A stretch of DNA of 64,000 nucleotides from positions 1-64,000 of the forward strand of contig QEVK01000010.1 of the NCBI GenBank assembly GCA_003577315.1, written 5' to 3'. A program made the position numbers and the translations under genes. Origin of the DNA: Hyphomicrobiales bacterium. Its GTDB lineage: Bacteria; Pseudomonadota; Alphaproteobacteria; Rhizobiales; Rhizobiaceae. The first letter of the stretch is position 1. The number at the start of each line of letters is the position of its first letter. Shown here one piece after another: positions 9,443 to 17,721 of the stretch. Under the pieces are notes generated by a model. The model worked only from the letters and a program-made list of their open reading frames with translations, searched no databases and was not told where the DNA came from.

Positions 9443-10804
9443 TCACTCCTGCAGGAAGGCGGGGAGACACTTGTCCTCCAGCCAGCGGGTCGAGAACGTG
9501 TTGTTGCGGAAATCCGGGTGGTCGACGATGTGCGCGGCCAGCGGGATTGTGGTCTTCGGTCCTTCGAGGCGAAACGCGCGAATGGCCGCCAGCATGCGCT
9601 CGATCGCGGCCTCGCGGCTGTCCGCGTAAACGATCAGCTTGCCCACCATGCTGTCGTAGAATGGCGGGATCAGGTCGCCGGGACGCATATGGCTGTCGAT
9701 GCGGATGCCAGGGCCGGTCGGCGGCTCCCATGCCGCGACGCGCCCGGGAGACGGCGCAAAGCCGTTGAGCGGGTCTTCGGCGTTGATCCGCACCTCCAGC
9801 GCGTGCCCCTTGAAGGTCACTTCTTGCTGCGCGACGCCGATGCCGGCGCCGGCTGCGACGGACAGTTGCCTTGCGATCAGATCCTGCCCGGTGATCTCCT
9901 CGGAAACGGGGTGCTCGACCTGGATGCGGCTGTTGACCTCGATGAAATAGAAATCCTCGCGGGCGATGTCGTAGAGGAATTCGCAGGTGCCGGCCGAGCG
10001 ATAGTTCGCGTAGGATGTCAGGCGCACCGCCGCCGCGCGCAGGCGGTCCCGCAGCTCCGGCGGCATGGCTGTGACCTGCGCCTCCTCGATCAGCTTCTGG
10101 TAGCGGCGCTGGACGGAACAGTCGCGGTCGCCGAAATGGACGACCTCGCCGTCGCCGTCGCCGACGATCTGCACCTCGACATGCCGGGCGGCCTCGACGT
10201 AGCGCTCCATGTAAAGAGTGCCGTCGCCGAAGGCGGCCAGCGCCTCGCGGCTGGCGCGGTCGTAATTGGCGCTCAGATCCTCGGGCGTGCGGGCAAGGAA
10301 CATTCCCTTGCCGCCGCCGCCGGCGCTGGCCTTCATCACCACCGGATAGCCTATTTCCTCGGCAGCCCCCTGCGCGTCCGCGACGGTGGCGATGTGATCC
10401 GTGCCAGGCACGGTCGGCACGCCGGCCTCACGGGCAAGGGCCCGCGCCGAGAGCTTGTCGCCCAGCGCCTCGATGGTCTCGGCGCGCGGGCCGACGAAAG
10501 TGATGCCCTTCTCTTCGCAGCGCCGCGACAGCTCCGGCTTTTCGGACAGGAACCCGTAGCCGGGATGCAGCGCGTCGCAACCCGTGGCCGTCGCGGCGTG
10601 CAGCACGAGATTGACGTCGAGATAGCTCTTCGTCGCCTGCGCAGGGCCGAGCACCACCGCCCTGTCGGCAAGCCGCGCGGGCGCGGAGTCGCGGTCGGCG
10701 TCGGAGACGCCCAGCACCGTCTCGATCCCGAGCCGTTTGGCGGTGCGAAGGATGCGCAGCGCGATCTCGCCGCGATTGGCCACGAAGAGGCGGTTGACGG
10801 GCAT
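9443..10804 (-). CDS. biotin carboxylase subunit
   Basis: ATP-dependent carboxylation of biotin on the carrier protein. At 453 residues it has the normal AccC/PycA length and order: VANRGEIALRILRTAKRLGI, HPGYGFLSE, the ATP-grasp glycine loop GGGGKGM, catalytic EVNSRIQVEH, and the C-terminal domain with FYDSMVGKLI. ATG 10804 overlaps the stop of the carrier gene by one base (TGATG). It sits between carrier and carboxyltransferase genes, so the three encode one enzyme. It is distinct from a housekeeping acetyl-CoA carboxylase, judged by its company. Confidence 0.95.
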   Translation of the reverse strand: MPVNRLFVANRGEIALRILRTAKRLGIETVLGVSDADRDSAPARLADRAVVLGPAQATKSYLDVNLVLHAATATGCDALHPGYGFLSEKPELSRRCEEKGITFVGPRAETIEALGDKLSARALAREAGVPTVPGTDHIATVADAQGAAEEIGYPVVMKASAGGGGKGMFLARTPEDLSANYDRASREALAAFGDGTLYMERYVEAARHVEVQIVGDGDGEVVHFGDRDCSVQRRYQKLIEEAQVTAMPPELRDRLRAAAVRLTSYANYRSAGTCEFLYDIAREDFYFIEVNSRIQVEHPVSEEITGQDLIARQLSVAAGAGIGVAQQEVTFKGHALEVRINAEDPLNGFAPSPGRVAAWEPPTGPGIRIDSHMRPGDLIPPFYDSMVGKLIVYADSREAAIERMLAAIRAFRLEGPKTTIPLAAHIVDHPDFRNNTFSTRWLEDKCLPAFLQE

Positions 10805-11304
10805 CAGGCCGGCTCGATCCAGAACAGCTCGGCGCCGTACTCGACCATCTCGCCATCCCTGGCGACGATCTCGCGCACGACGCCCGACATTCCGGCGCGC
10901 ACGGTGGTGAAGAGCTTCATGACCTCGATCAGGCAAAGCTCGGTTTCCGGCGTCACAGCCGCGCCGAGAGCGACATAGGGCGCGGCGTCGGGCGCGGGCG
11001 CGCGATAGAAGGTTCCAAGGTTCGGCGCCTTGACTACGACCCAGTGGCTCGGACGCGCGGCGGCGGATGCGCCCGGAACTGTTCCCGAAGGCGCGATCGG
11101 CGAGGGCGACGCCGGCGTTGCGGCGAAGGCACCGACGGCGGCCCCCACGGCTGCCGGCACCGGGGCTGTGCTCGCGCCGCCAAGCGCGCGGCTGTCATGC
11201 GACAGGAACAGCTCCTCGCCGTCGATTTCCAGATGCATCTCGTCCCAGCCGGACTGGCTGAACAGGTCGACGAGAGCTTCGATGTCGGATTGCTTGAGCG
11301 GCAT
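10804..11304 (-). CDS. biotin carboxyl carrier protein
   Basis: 166 residues, AccB-like: a short helical N-terminus (IEALVDLFSQSGWDEMHLEI), an Ala/Pro/Thr/Ser-rich flexible linker (about 42-85) and a C-terminal biotinyl domain. The biotinylated lysine is K130 in IEVMKLFTTV (family EAMKM/EVMKL). It is made from the operon that also encodes biotin carboxylase and carboxyltransferase. The ATG at 11304 lies 15 bases after the kinase stop. Confidence 0.94.
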   Translation of the reverse strand: MPLKQSDIEALVDLFSQSGWDEMHLEIDGEELFLSHDSRALGGASTAPVPAAVGAAVGAFAATPASPSPIAPSGTVPGASAAARPSHWVVVKAPNLGTFYRAPAPDAAPYVALGAAVTPETELCLIEVMKLFTTVRAGMSGVVREIVARDGEMVEYGAELFWIEPA

Positions 11305-11319
11305 GTCGTCCTCTGGATG

Positions 11320-13104
11320 TCAGCTTGTGGCCTCGACGGCGAGTCCCTCGCGGTCGGCTGCGGGTTTGCCGGCGCGGGCAGCGGAAAGCAGGAGCGGCAG
11401 GACGGGCGAGCCGATGACGGTGCCGACGCCGCACGCCACGGCGACGGCCATTCCCGCGTCGCTCGCCAGCGCGCCGCCCGTCGCGGCCTTGGCCCCTTCG
11501 AGCAGGCGCGGCAGGTTGGCCACGTCCTCTCCGCCCGGAAGTGCGTTGAGATCGATGATCGGCACGCCCGGATCGCTGTCCGCCGGCAGCACCCGCAGCG
11601 GGCTCGCGGCCTCGGCCATCCGCCGCAGCGCGGCAAGCGCCTCGTCGCTGGCCTCGTCGGGAGCCACGGCCTTGAGCGCGCCCTGGAAGATGCGTCCGGA
11701 GCTGCCGTCGACAGTGACGACTTGCCCGGCCAGCACCGATACCGAGCCGTCGCCGCAGCCGGTGACGCAGGGCACGCCCAGCGCCCGGCTGACCACGGCG
11801 GCATGGCTGGTGGACCCGCCATGCTCGGTGATGACCGATTTCGCGACGATCATCCCGTGCAGATCCTCCGGGCTCGTCGTGGCGCGCGCCAGGATCACGT
11901 CTTCGCCCCCGGCCGCCAGGCGCTCGGCCTCGTCGGTATCCGTCACCACGAGGCCGATCCCGATTCCGGGGCATGCCGCCTCGCCCCGGGCGAGAAGCGT
12001 CGCCTTCTCCGCCTCGCCCTCGGCGAGGCGCGGAGCGAGCAGGCTGCGCACCTGATCCGGCGTTACCCGGTCGAGCGCGGCGGCCGCGTCGATCATGCCT
12101 TCCGCCACCATGTCGACGGCGAAGCGGACGGCCGCCGCAGGAGCGCGCTTGGCGGCCCGCGACTGGAGCAGGTAGAGTTGGCCGTTCTGGACCGTGAACT
12201 CGATGTCCTGCACGTCGCGGTTCGCCCGCTCGAGGCTCTCGGCGGCAGCGAGGAGCCGGTCGTAGGCCTCCGGCACCGTATCGCGCATCGCAGCGAGCGG
12301 GCGCGGCGTGAACCGTCCCGAAACCACATCTTCGCCCTGGGCGCGCGGCAGGTATTCCCCGTATGGCTCGCGCGCGCCGGTAACCGGATTGCGGCTGAAC
12401 ATGACGCCGGTGCCGGAATTGCCGGAAAGGTTGCCGAAGACCATCGCCTGGATGGTCACGGCTGTTCCCAGATCGTCGGCAATGCCGTGATGCTGCCGAT
12501 AGCGCTTGGCGCGGCGGGAGTTCCAGCTTTCGAACACCGCGCACACGGCACAGTGCAGGCGTTCCACCGGCGCGTCTGGCATCGCGCAGCCCTTCTCGGC
12601 CAGCGCGGCATTCCAGTCGGCATGGCTGCCCGCAGGATCGAACCCTTCGATGCCGGCCTTCAGCACGATGCCGGCGTAAAGATCGTAGAAGCGGCGATGG
12701 GTATCGTGGGCGAAGCCCGCATCGCCGGTCTCGGCGGCAAGGGCGGCCGCCGTGTCGGCCGTGATGCCCATGTTGAGGATCGTATCCATCATTCCCGGCA
12801 TCGAGACCGGGGCCCCGGACCTGACGGAGACGAGCAGTGGCGAGGGGCCGCGCCCGAAGCTGCGCCCTGTCTTCCCCTCGAGCCAAGCGATGCCGTCGGC
12901 GATCTCCCGCTCCAGACCGTCGGGAAAGCCGCCCGCCTGATAGGCGGCGCAGGCGCGCGTCGTGATGACGAAGGCGGGAGGCACGTCGAGCCCCAGATTG
13001 GCCATGCGCGCGATCGACCACGCCTTGCCGCCGATCAGCGCGCGCTCGGGCAGCGGGCCTTCGCCCAGCCTCAGCGTCCAGTCGCCCATGTTAATCCCGC
13101 CCAT
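11320..13104 (-). CDS. PPDK/PEP-synthase-like kinase without the PEP/pyruvate barrel
   Basis: 594 residues. The N-terminal ATP-grasp domain (about 1-350) is clearly of the pyruvate phosphate dikinase type: GGKAWSIARM, SVRSGAPVSMPGMMDTILNM, GVMFSRNPVTG and DIEFTVQNGQLYLLQSR. The swivel domain follows with the phospho-carrier His434 in GGSTSHAAVV. Where PPDK continues with a C-terminal PEP/pyruvate TIM barrel, this protein ends after about 160 residues with a hydrophobic Ala/Gly-rich tail. It can thus bind ATP and carry phosphate on His but needs another acceptor site, as in phenylphosphate synthase or rifampin phosphotransferase. Start ATG 13104 follows the upstream stop by one base; ATG 13089 is possible. 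Confidence 0.85.
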   Translation of the reverse strand: MGGINMGDWTLRLGEGPLPERALIGGKAWSIARMANLGLDVPPAFVITTRACAAYQAGGFPDGLEREIADGIAWLEGKTGRSFGRGPSPLLVSVRSGAPVSMPGMMDTILNMGITADTAAALAAETGDAGFAHDTHRRFYDLYAGIVLKAGIEGFDPAGSHADWNAALAEKGCAMPDAPVERLHCAVCAVFESWNSRRAKRYRQHHGIADDLGTAVTIQAMVFGNLSGNSGTGVMFSRNPVTGAREPYGEYLPRAQGEDVVSGRFTPRPLAAMRDTVPEAYDRLLAAAESLERANRDVQDIEFTVQNGQLYLLQSRAAKRAPAAAVRFAVDMVAEGMIDAAAALDRVTPDQVRSLLAPRLAEGEAEKATLLARGEAACPGIGIGLVVTDTDEAERLAAGGEDVILARATTSPEDLHGMIVAKSVITEHGGSTSHAAVVSRALGVPCVTGCGDGSVSVLAGQVVTVDGSSGRIFQGALKAVAPDEASDEALAALRRMAEAASPLRVLPADSDPGVPIIDLNALPGGEDVANLPRLLEGAKAATGGALASDAGMAVAVACGVGTVIGSPVLPLLLSAARAGKPAADREGLAVEATS

Positions 13105-13105
13105 G

Positions 13106-13708
13106 TCATTCCATCCTCGTGCGGGCGAGGACGCGGATCAGGTCCTCGTGCAGTTCGAACCAGACGGTGTGGTAGCTCATGCATCTGGCGTCGGAGACCC
13201 AGGCGATGTCGCCGCTCTCGGCCTTTTCCAGCGCCTCGGTCAGCAGCGCCTTGTAGACGGCGAGCCGTCGTAGCCCGGCCGCGAACCGGTCGAGGATCGG
13301 TTCGGCGCGCTCGTGCAGGTCGCCCAGCCGGTCGATGATCCTGTCGTCATAGGCGGCGTCGGAATGGTCGTTCGGCACCTTCTGCCCAGCGACGGTCAGC
13401 GTCTGCCAGTCGGTGATGAGGCTCTTGAGCTGCTCGTTGATCTTCTCGAAATCGTCATAGGCGGACTGCATCGCCGCGTCGGCGCGCTGGGCGGCGAAAT
13501 CGCGACCGTAGCCCATCTTCAGCGCGATCTGCGCGGCCGGCTGCAACATGTACTTGTCGCCGGTCCTCACCACTCTGCCGGATGCCGCCGCCTCATCCAG
13601 TGCGGACTGGACGGCGTCGACGGAAAGCCCGGTGATGCGGGCCACGTCCGCCGCACCGCCATGCTTCTTGATGGCGAGCCCGTGCAAGGCCAGTGTCGTC
13701 TTGTTCAT
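13106..13708 (-). CDS. winged-helix-like protein paired with the PPDK-like kinase
   Basis: 200 residues. The N-terminal part (1-50) reads like a small winged helix: LHGLAIKKHGGAADVARITG, then GLSVDAVQSALDEAAASGRV. The remainder is helical and charged, with a conserved-looking YDDRIIDRLGDLHERAEPIL and ending in RVLARTRME. No catalytic motif is recognised. ATG 13708 (RBS GGGAG) overlaps the ligase stop by four bases, and its stop lies next to the kinase start, so it is surely co-translated with the kinase. It may be a structural or regulatory subunit rather than a transcription factor. This is inference. Confidence 0.7.
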   Translation of the reverse strand: MNKTTLALHGLAIKKHGGAADVARITGLSVDAVQSALDEAAASGRVVRTGDKYMLQPAAQIALKMGYGRDFAAQRADAAMQSAYDDFEKINEQLKSLITDWQTLTVAGQKVPNDHSDAAYDDRIIDRLGDLHERAEPILDRFAAGLRRLAVYKALLTEALEKAESGDIAWVSDARCMSYHTVWFELHEDLIRVLARTRME

Positions 13709-15180
13709 GCCTGCTCCCTTCCGTTCATCCGTGCCACGATCGTATCGCGGACCGACCGTCGGAGAATCTTGTTGGCCCCGCTCTTGGGCAGTTCGGGCCA
13801 TTGCTCGATGGCCTTGGGGCATTTGTGCCCCGCAAGGCGAGCGCGCGCATGGGCAAGAAGCGCGGCGCAGTCCAGCTCGCCGCGTCCCGCGACCACGGCC
13901 TGCACTCGGTCGCCCCATTTCTCGTCCGGAACACCGATCACCGCGGCCTCGACCACGCCCGGGAACGACAGGAGCACGTCCTCCACCTCGCGCGGGTAGA
14001 CGTTGTAGCCGCCGGAAATCAGCATGTCATTCTTGCGGTCGAGGATGTAGAAGAATCCCTCCCCGTCCATCCGGCCCACGTCGCCCGTATGCAGCCAGCC
14101 ATTGCGAAAAGCGGCTTCGGTCGCTTCGGGGCGGTTCCAGTAATAGGCCATGGTCTGCGGCCCACGGCAGCAGATTTCGCCCGTCTCACCGGCCGGGACC
14201 TCGTTGTCGTCCTCGTCGAGAACGGCGACCTCGACGATGGTGAAGGGTCGCCCGCAGGACCCCACGCGGTCATGCTCGTCGGGTTTCAGGCATGTGATGA
14301 CCATCGGGCTCTCGGCCTGACCGTAGGTCTGGGCGAAGACCTTGCCGAACCGCGCCTCGGCGCGGCGAAGGACCGTCTCGGCGATCGGCGAGGCGCCATA
14401 GGCTATCGTCTGGAACCGCAGGTCGGCATCGGCAAGCGACGGCTCCTCGAGCAGCATGGCCAGCATGGTAGGCACGAGGAACGTCATTGTCGCCTTCTCG
14501 ACCTCGGCGAGCCGGATGAATTCGCCGGCGTCGAACTTGGTCATCACCAGCGACCGCGCGCCGCGGACCAGCGCAGGCAGGAAGAAGGCGCCCGAGGCGT
14601 GGGCGATGGGGGCGGCGTGCAGGAAAGTATCGCCGCATCGGATGCCGGGCACGAGATCTGTCAGGAAGGCGGAAAGCTCGGCGAGCTCTCCGCGGGTGGT
14701 CAGGGTCACGGCCTTGGGACTGCCCGTGGTTCCGCCGGTATAGCCCAGCCGGTATGGGGCATCGAGCGGACGATCGATCTTGCAGGGCGCGCGATCACCG
14801 GTGTCGATCATGGCACAGATCTCGTCCCAGTCGATCTGGATATCGGGACAGAGCCCGTCCTGCCCCTTGTGCAGCACGGCACGGGCCCCGCTGTCGGTCA
14901 GTTTGTAGTTGTGGTCGCCCAGCGTCTCGCGGGTGTTCATGCCTACGCGGACGAGGCCGCTCTTGGCCAGGGCGTAATAGGCGATGATGCATTCGATGGA
15001 GTTCGGCAACAGCACCCCCACCCGGTCGCCCGGCTGGAGCCCGCGCGCCAGCAGGGCGTTGCCGAGCCTGTCGGTGGCGGCGTCGAACTCGGCATAGGTC
15101 AGTGTCCGGCCGCCCTCGGTCAGGCAAGGCAACGCGCCGTGGTGGACGGCCGCACGACGCACCAGCGCTCCAATCTGCAT
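13705..15180 (-). CDS. acyl-CoA synthetase / AMP-dependent ligase 1
   Basis: Forms an acyl-CoA from an acid, ATP and CoA through an acyl-AMP. 491 residues of the ANL superfamily: P-loop YTGGTTGSPKAVTLT, YGQAESPM, GWLHTGDVGRMDGEG, hinge DRKNDMLISGGYNVYPREVE, and the catalytic Lys in LPKSGANKILRR. The ATG at 15180 is the first plausible start; the frame upstream lacks family similarity. It sits between the 517-residue protein and the kinase partner in the operon, suggesting it activates the carboxylated product or the starting acid. Substrate not readable from sequence. Confidence 0.92.
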   Translation of the reverse strand: MQIGALVRRAAVHHGALPCLTEGGRTLTYAEFDAATDRLGNALLARGLQPGDRVGVLLPNSIECIIAYYALAKSGLVRVGMNTRETLGDHNYKLTDSGARAVLHKGQDGLCPDIQIDWDEICAMIDTGDRAPCKIDRPLDAPYRLGYTGGTTGSPKAVTLTTRGELAELSAFLTDLVPGIRCGDTFLHAAPIAHASGAFFLPALVRGARSLVMTKFDAGEFIRLAEVEKATMTFLVPTMLAMLLEEPSLADADLRFQTIAYGASPIAETVLRRAEARFGKVFAQTYGQAESPMVITCLKPDEHDRVGSCGRPFTIVEVAVLDEDDNEVPAGETGEICCRGPQTMAYYWNRPEATEAAFRNGWLHTGDVGRMDGEGFFYILDRKNDMLISGGYNVYPREVEDVLLSFPGVVEAAVIGVPDEKWGDRVQAVVAGRGELDCAALLAHARARLAGHKCPKAIEQWPELPKSGANKILRRSVRDTIVARMNGREQA

Positions 15181-15210
15181 CGGATCGTTCCTGTCGTTCG
15201 ATGATGACCC

Positions 15211-15239
15211 TGGATGCCGGGGGCCAGGCCCGGCATCCA
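15211..15239. repeat. 11-bp perfect hairpin inside the carboxylase operon
   Basis: TGGATGCCGGG (15211-15221) and CCCGGCATCCA (15229-15239) form a perfect 11-bp stem with a 7-base loop, in the only sizeable gap of the operon's 3' part (15181-15254). No T run follows. It resembles genomic palindromes common in rhizobial spacers and may stabilise or separate the two halves of the transcript. Confidence 0.6.
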
Positions 15240-15254
15240 CCGGCGCTTCACAGG

Positions 15255-16808
15255 CTAGGCCTTGCGCAGCGCCGCGATGTCGGCGCGGGTCAGGCCCGCG
15301 CCCTTGCCCCTGAGCCTGCGCGACTGCTGCTGCTCGGTCGTATAGAGGGCGTTGGCGAGATCGCTGTGCGCATTGTACTTGACCCAGGTGTCGCACAGAT
15401 GCCGGAACTCCGGCCGCAGGCTCGTCGGGATGGATTCGCGGCTGAGGCGGTTGTATTCGTCGTAGCTCATCTTGCCGCGGGTAGTGGTGTAGACGTCCTT
15501 CTTCTGCGGCAGATAGGTGATGCCCGGGTAGATCGGGCCGGAAGTCGCGGTGTAGGGCTCACCCGAGAGTATGGCGTAGGGGATCAGGGAATAGAGCCGC
15601 GTATTGGCGTTGCCGTGCTGCATCATGGCGTATTCCTGGATCTTCTGGGTCGGGTTGCCCCCGGTGCACAGATCGCCCAGCACGTCGCGCGAATACTCGT
15701 CGTTCAGCAGCGGGCGGAAACGCTCGGCGCGCTCGTCGACCTTGATCCAGTCCTCGGGATCGTACACCCCGGCGACATGGGCAAGATCCTTGCAGATCGC
15801 GAAATAGGTGATGGCGCCGGCGTCGAGCATCTGGTCGCGGCTCCAGCCCGCGATCTTGAGCCAGAGCTTGTTGGTCGCCTCGCGCACCTGCTCGGTCAGC
15901 CTGCGGAAGGTGGCGATCAGCTCCTCGCGGGACCCCATGCCGAGCGGCACGTGTCCGTCCGAAAGATTGTCCGAGCAGTAGAGGCCGACGCCGACCAGCT
16001 TGTCGGCCGAGAATTCGGGCGTCGATTCGAACGAGCCCCAGTCGTCGACCAGATAGAAGTGGCAGTCCCTCGCCGCCATGGTGACGGTGATGTTGTTGTA
16101 TTCCACCCCTTCCGCCGCATCGTCCAGCCACGGCAGGTCGCTCTCGGCCAGATCCATGAAGTCCCGGATGATGAGCTGGGTGTTGTCGTCCAGCTTGTAG
16201 GGGCCGTCATTGTGAAGCGAGATCCGGCTCTCGCAGGAAACCAGGAAGCCGTATTGCGAGGCGGCCGCCATGAAGGCGTGGGCGGCCTCGTGCAGCTCGT
16301 CGCCCGCCTTACAATCGTACATGTCGGCATGATACATCTGCAACTGTCGCTCGGGCACGACCTGGCTGCGATGGCCGAACTCCTTGTTGGTGATATGGGC
16401 GTCGTTGCGGTGATAGGCGAGTTGGAAGCGCTTCCAGAAATCCATCACGTAGACGAGGTCCTCGACCGCATCGGTCGGACGCACGACACCCATGTTCATC
16501 AGCCACTCGCGCCCGAACAGATAGAAGTCCGGCGCGTAGCTCATCGCGGGGTTGGTGATCTTCATGCCCATGTTGCGGGCGCGGTCGCCGAGCTCCTCCG
16601 CCGACATGCGGCTCTCGATCTTGCGAAAGAGTGAGGGGTAGCGGTAGTAGGCCATGAGATACGAAAGCATCATGTAGGCCGGCACCGGAAACAGCTTGGA
16701 TTCCTGCACGGTCCGCGTGACGCAGAGCCAGTAGCTTTCGTCGCCATGGTTCTGGATCAGGTTGTTGGTCTCCAGAAGCTGCGCGTAGGTGATCTTGTTC
16801 GCGTTCAT
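15255..16808 (-). CDS. unrecognised 517-residue protein of the kinase-carboxylase operon
   Basis: No family is recognised. The protein is soluble, has no signal peptide, and is rich in aromatic residues (many Tyr and Trp), with helical-looking stretches and repeated acidic turns. The C-terminal tail (QQQSRRLRGKGAGLTR) is basic. ATG 16808 has a strong RBS (GGGGAGGA). It lies 21 bases after the His-swivel gene in the operon. Because the swivel protein lacks a substrate domain, this protein is a candidate phosphate-acceptor (substrate-binding) subunit, as the substrate part of phenylphosphate synthase subunits. That is inference from context only. Confidence 0.6.
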   Translation of the reverse strand: MNANKITYAQLLETNNLIQNHGDESYWLCVTRTVQESKLFPVPAYMMLSYLMAYYRYPSLFRKIESRMSAEELGDRARNMGMKITNPAMSYAPDFYLFGREWLMNMGVVRPTDAVEDLVYVMDFWKRFQLAYHRNDAHITNKEFGHRSQVVPERQLQMYHADMYDCKAGDELHEAAHAFMAAASQYGFLVSCESRISLHNDGPYKLDDNTQLIIRDFMDLAESDLPWLDDAAEGVEYNNITVTMAARDCHFYLVDDWGSFESTPEFSADKLVGVGLYCSDNLSDGHVPLGMGSREELIATFRRLTEQVREATNKLWLKIAGWSRDQMLDAGAITYFAICKDLAHVAGVYDPEDWIKVDERAERFRPLLNDEYSRDVLGDLCTGGNPTQKIQEYAMMQHGNANTRLYSLIPYAILSGEPYTATSGPIYPGITYLPQKKDVYTTTRGKMSYDEYNRLSRESIPTSLRPEFRHLCDTWVKYNAHSDLANALYTTEQQQSRRLRGKGAGLTRADIAALRKA

Positions 16809-16829
16809 CCGATATCCTCCCCTGCCGGC

Positions 16830-17576
16830 CTACTTCGCGATCCGCCAGACCCTGGCGGTCGCTTCGCGACCCGATTGATAGTCGTCGGCCGTCTTGGGCT
16901 GGGCAGTGGTCTCGATCACCACGGTGTCGCCCTGCCTGATGCCGGAGACCTTGGCGTTCATCACGCAAGGCACGCCATATTCGCGGGTCAGAATGCCCAG
17001 ATGCGAGCGGGTGGAGCCGCCGGCGCAGATCACGCCCCTGAACTGCTCGAGGATCGGCGCGGTCAGCGTGCCGCCGGAATCGTCGATGATGGCGATCGTG
17101 TCCTCGGGCACGCCCTCCTGGAGATATTTCAGCACCAGCGCGGGCGAGCGAATGTAGCGGGCGGTGCCGACGCAGTTCTGCGGATACTGCGCGACATTGT
17201 CTCCCTGGCCGCGCTGCTCGCGGCCCTCGGCGTCGGCCTGCGCCACGATGGCTTCCGGATGCTCGAAGCTGAACGTGTCGATGTCGTCGTCGCTGACGCC
17301 GGCGGCGGGCTTGTAGGCATCGGGTCGCTCGCGCGGAGAGACCGCCGCCGACCAGTCGAAGCGATGCCCCGCGTCCAGCAACATCCGCTCGACGCCGCGG
17401 ATATCATCGGCGGTGACGAGGTCGAAGGACTTGCCGAAGACGAAGCTTTCCCAGTGGCCGCCCGACCGGGCCAGCTTGTCGCGGACGATCTCCCGCATGG
17501 CGCTGTGGAATGCTTCAACGACCGGCGACGCATTCGCGCGCCCGAACTTGTCGGAATCGACATAAAGTCGTGTCAT
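16830..17576 (-). CDS. stand-alone PEP-utilising mobile (His-swivel) domain protein
   Basis: 248 residues. The C-terminal half carries the swivel-domain signature GGSTRSHLGILTREYGVPCV with H192 in the position of the phosphorylated His of PPDK and PEP synthase (usual form TSHAA). The N-terminal 100 residues are not recognised. There is no ATP-grasp domain, so phosphate must come from a partner, most simply the PPDK-like kinase 3.7 kb downstream in the same operon. ATG 17576 has RBS GGGAGGAG. It is the first gene of the nine-gene operon, about 97 bases from a perfect operator. Confidence 0.8.
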   Translation of the reverse strand: MTRLYVDSDKFGRANASPVVEAFHSAMREIVRDKLARSGGHWESFVFGKSFDLVTADDIRGVERMLLDAGHRFDWSAAVSPRERPDAYKPAAGVSDDDIDTFSFEHPEAIVAQADAEGREQRGQGDNVAQYPQNCVGTARYIRSPALVLKYLQEGVPEDTIAIIDDSGGTLTAPILEQFRGVICAGGSTRSHLGILTREYGVPCVMNAKVSGIRQGDTVVIETTAQPKTADDYQSGREATARVWRIAK

Positions 17577-17672
17577 GGCTCTCCTCCCTTGCCGGAACCG
17601 CCTCCCCGCGGCTCGCCTCCTGTTGCTGACATTGGGCGATGCAGCCTTCGCTGTCAATCTTTATCCTACAAG

Positions 17673-17685
17673 ATTGTCGAACAAT
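17673..17685. promoter_or_regulatory. operator upstream of the kinase-carboxylase operon
   Basis: ATTGT-CGA-ACAAT, a perfect 5-3-5 palindrome fitting the FadR-type GntR consensus TNGTNNNACNA. It lies 97-109 bases before the first gene (start 17576) and between it and the end of ligase 2. Probably bound by regulator 1 or 2. Confidence 0.65.
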
Positions 17686-17721
17686 TTTGCAGAACGTTAC
17701 TGGTAGCAATGGACGTCGGCA

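Noticed and set aside
6806-13104. Reading the operon as plain pyruvate carboxylase plus pyruvate phosphate dikinase (anaplerosis)
   Set aside because: The kinase lacks the pyruvate/PEP domain, the carboxyltransferase metal site is changed, and ligase and thiolase genes share the operon. Not fully excluded.
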